DNA of 6,400 nt from Ardenticatenales bacterium (lineage in GTDB: Bacteria > Chloroflexota > Anaerolineae > Ardenticatenales > Ardenticatenaceae): positions 1-6,400 of the forward strand of contig JACCSL010000707.1 in the NCBI GenBank assembly GCA_013812995.1. Direction: 5' to 3'. Under the pieces are notes generated by a model. That model saw only the letters and a list, made by a program, of their open reading frames with translations. It did no database searches and was not told the origin of the DNA. Below are positions 5,622 through 6,400 of the stretch, one piece after another. The position numbers and the translations under genes were made by a program. Position 1 is the stretch's first letter, and every line of letters begins with the position of its first letter.

Positions 5622-6400
5622 ATGGAAGATTTCCTACCTATCAAACGCATGGACCATGTCGAGATGTATGTTGGCAACGCCAAACAGGCCGCACACTTCT
5701 ACAAGACAGGCTTCGGCTTCGCCCACACCGCCTATAGTGGGCTGGAGACGAAGAACCGCGAGAGCGCGTCCTATGTGCTGGAGCAGCGCTCTATTCGCCT
5801 GGTGCTGACGACGGCGCTCGGCCCCGATTCGCCCATCGCGCGCCACGTTCACCTGCATGGGGATGGCGTCGGGGTGATCGCGCTGGAGGTTCCGGACGCC
5901 GCCAGCGCCTACCAGGAATCGACGAAACGGGGGGCAACGGGCATCATCCCGCCCACCGAGGTCGAGGACGCCAACGGCGTGTTCCGCTACTCAGCGATTC
6001 GCTGCTACGGAGAGACGATCATCAAGTTTGTGGACCGCTCCGACTACAAGGGTATCTTCGCGCCCGGCTACCAGCCGCGCAACGGCTTCGGTGAGGGCAA
6101 AACGGGGCGCGATCATCGCGGCGTGGGCTTGGCGCACATTGACCACATGGTGGGGAACGTGGAGTTGGGGGCCATGAACCGCTGGGTCCAGTTCTTTGCC
6201 CAGACGATGGGCTTCTCGCAGCTCATCCACTTCGATGACCAGGATATCTCCACCGAATACTCGGCGCTGATGTCGAAGGTCATGCAGGATGGCTCGGGCA
6301 AGGTCAAGTTCCCCATCAACGAGCCTGCGGAGGGCAAGAAGAAGTCCCAGATTCAAGAGTATCTGGATACTACATTGGCCCCGGCGTGCAGCACCTCGCC
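5622..6400 (+). CDS. hppD: 4-hydroxyphenylpyruvate dioxygenase, partial, with apparent frameshift near its visible end
   Basis: Predicted to convert 4-hydroxyphenylpyruvate and oxygen to homogentisate and carbon dioxide using iron, in tyrosine breakdown. AGGAGAG (5610-5616) precedes the ATG. The frame is open from the start for 249 residues: an N-terminal vicinal-oxygen-chelate half (MDHVEMYVGNAKQAAHFY, 10-27), RLVLTT (59-64), ANGVFRYSAI (117-126), then the catalytic half with IDHMVGNV (173-180, His 175 as an iron ligand), FDDQDISTEYSALMSKV (204-220) and FPINEPAEGKKKSQIQEYLD (230-249). From there the frame reads TTLAPACSTS, unlike the family. The plus-one frame from 6368 reads YYIGPGVQHLA, exactly the expected continuation with the next iron-ligand His. 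One base is therefore missing at about 6366-6368. The rest of the gene lies outside the window. The related hydroxymandelate synthase cannot be fully excluded without the C-terminus, but the aminotransferase in the operon favours this enzyme. Confidence 0.88.
   Translation, partial: MEDFLPIKRMDHVEMYVGNAKQAAHFYKTGFGFAHTAYSGLETKNRESASYVLEQRSIRLVLTTALGPDSPIARHVHLHGDGVGVIALEVPDAASAYQESTKRGATGIIPPTEVEDANGVFRYSAIRCYGETIIKFVDRSDYKGIFAPGYQPRNGFGEGKTGRDHRGVGLAHIDHMVGNVELGAMNRWVQFFAQTMGFSQLIHFDDQDISTEYSALMSKVMQDGSGKVKFPINEPAEGKKKSQIQEYLDTTLAPACSTS
6366..6368 (+). other. Apparent one-base deletion in the dioxygenase gene
   Basis: The codons CTG GAT ACT ACA give LDTT; adding one base after GA restores LD(Y)Y then IGPGVQHLA to the window edge. 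There is no homopolymer at the site (GGATAC), though a missing T in GATTAC would be a collapse of a TT pair. Confidence 0.8.

Noticed and set aside
5560..5808. An 82-codon plus-strand open frame over the Uma2 end and dioxygenase start
   Set aside because: It is out of frame with both real genes, and its product is Arg/Ser/Pro-rich without motifs.
5991..6356. A 121-codon minus-strand open frame inside the dioxygenase
   Set aside because: It is opposite a strongly recognisable enzyme sequence and has no independent support.
1..6400. CRISPR array, tRNA, rRNA, insertion sequence or prophage
   Set aside because: No regularly spaced direct repeats, cloverleaf, conserved ribosomal sequence, transposase motifs or phage genes were seen on either strand.

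Overview
This is a gene-dense, GC-rich bacterial window, with every gene on the plus strand and short or overlapping gene junctions. Gene content (a YegS-like lipid kinase, an AAA+ ATPase with a winged-helix region, a DHH phosphoesterase, a Uma2 endonuclease, a single-domain-style aminotransferase and a dioxygenase of the HPPD type) plus a C/G-rich palindromic intergenic repeat fits an environmental or thermophilic Chloroflexota-like genome. That assignment is an inference; nothing in the window proves the phylum.

Layout. Bases 1-80 hold a nested palindromic repeat, cut by the left edge. Bases 81-217 are a non-coding leader with a possible extended -10 promoter. Operon 1 runs 218-3706: a diacylglycerol-kinase-family lipid kinase, an AAA+ ATPase with an upstream winged-helix region, and a DHH/DHHA1 phosphoesterase. 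It ends at a strong intrinsic terminator (3713-3743). The phosphoesterase reading frame is interrupted by one in-frame amber codon at 3128-3130, at a place where the surrounding sequence continues as a normal family member.

Operon 2 starts with a good sigma70-type promoter (3746-3774) right behind that terminator. It carries a PLP-dependent class I/II aminotransferase (best start 3814), a Uma2-family predicted endonuclease whose start overlaps the aminotransferase stop by one base, and a 4-hydroxyphenylpyruvate dioxygenase that runs off the right edge. The dioxygenase has an apparent one-base deletion at about 6366-6368: beyond it the family sequence, including a metal-binding His motif, continues in another frame.

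Function. Aminotransferase plus dioxygenase suggests aromatic amino acid (tyrosine) breakdown through 4-hydroxyphenylpyruvate to homogentisate, with the Uma2 gene as a lower-GC insertion between them. The ATPase/phosphoesterase pair has no function I can name; it is the most interesting candidate for an uncharacterised two-protein system. Two single-base lesions in conserved genes within 3.3 kb mean either sequencing or assembly error or real gene decay, and this should be settled before conclusions are drawn from either gene.
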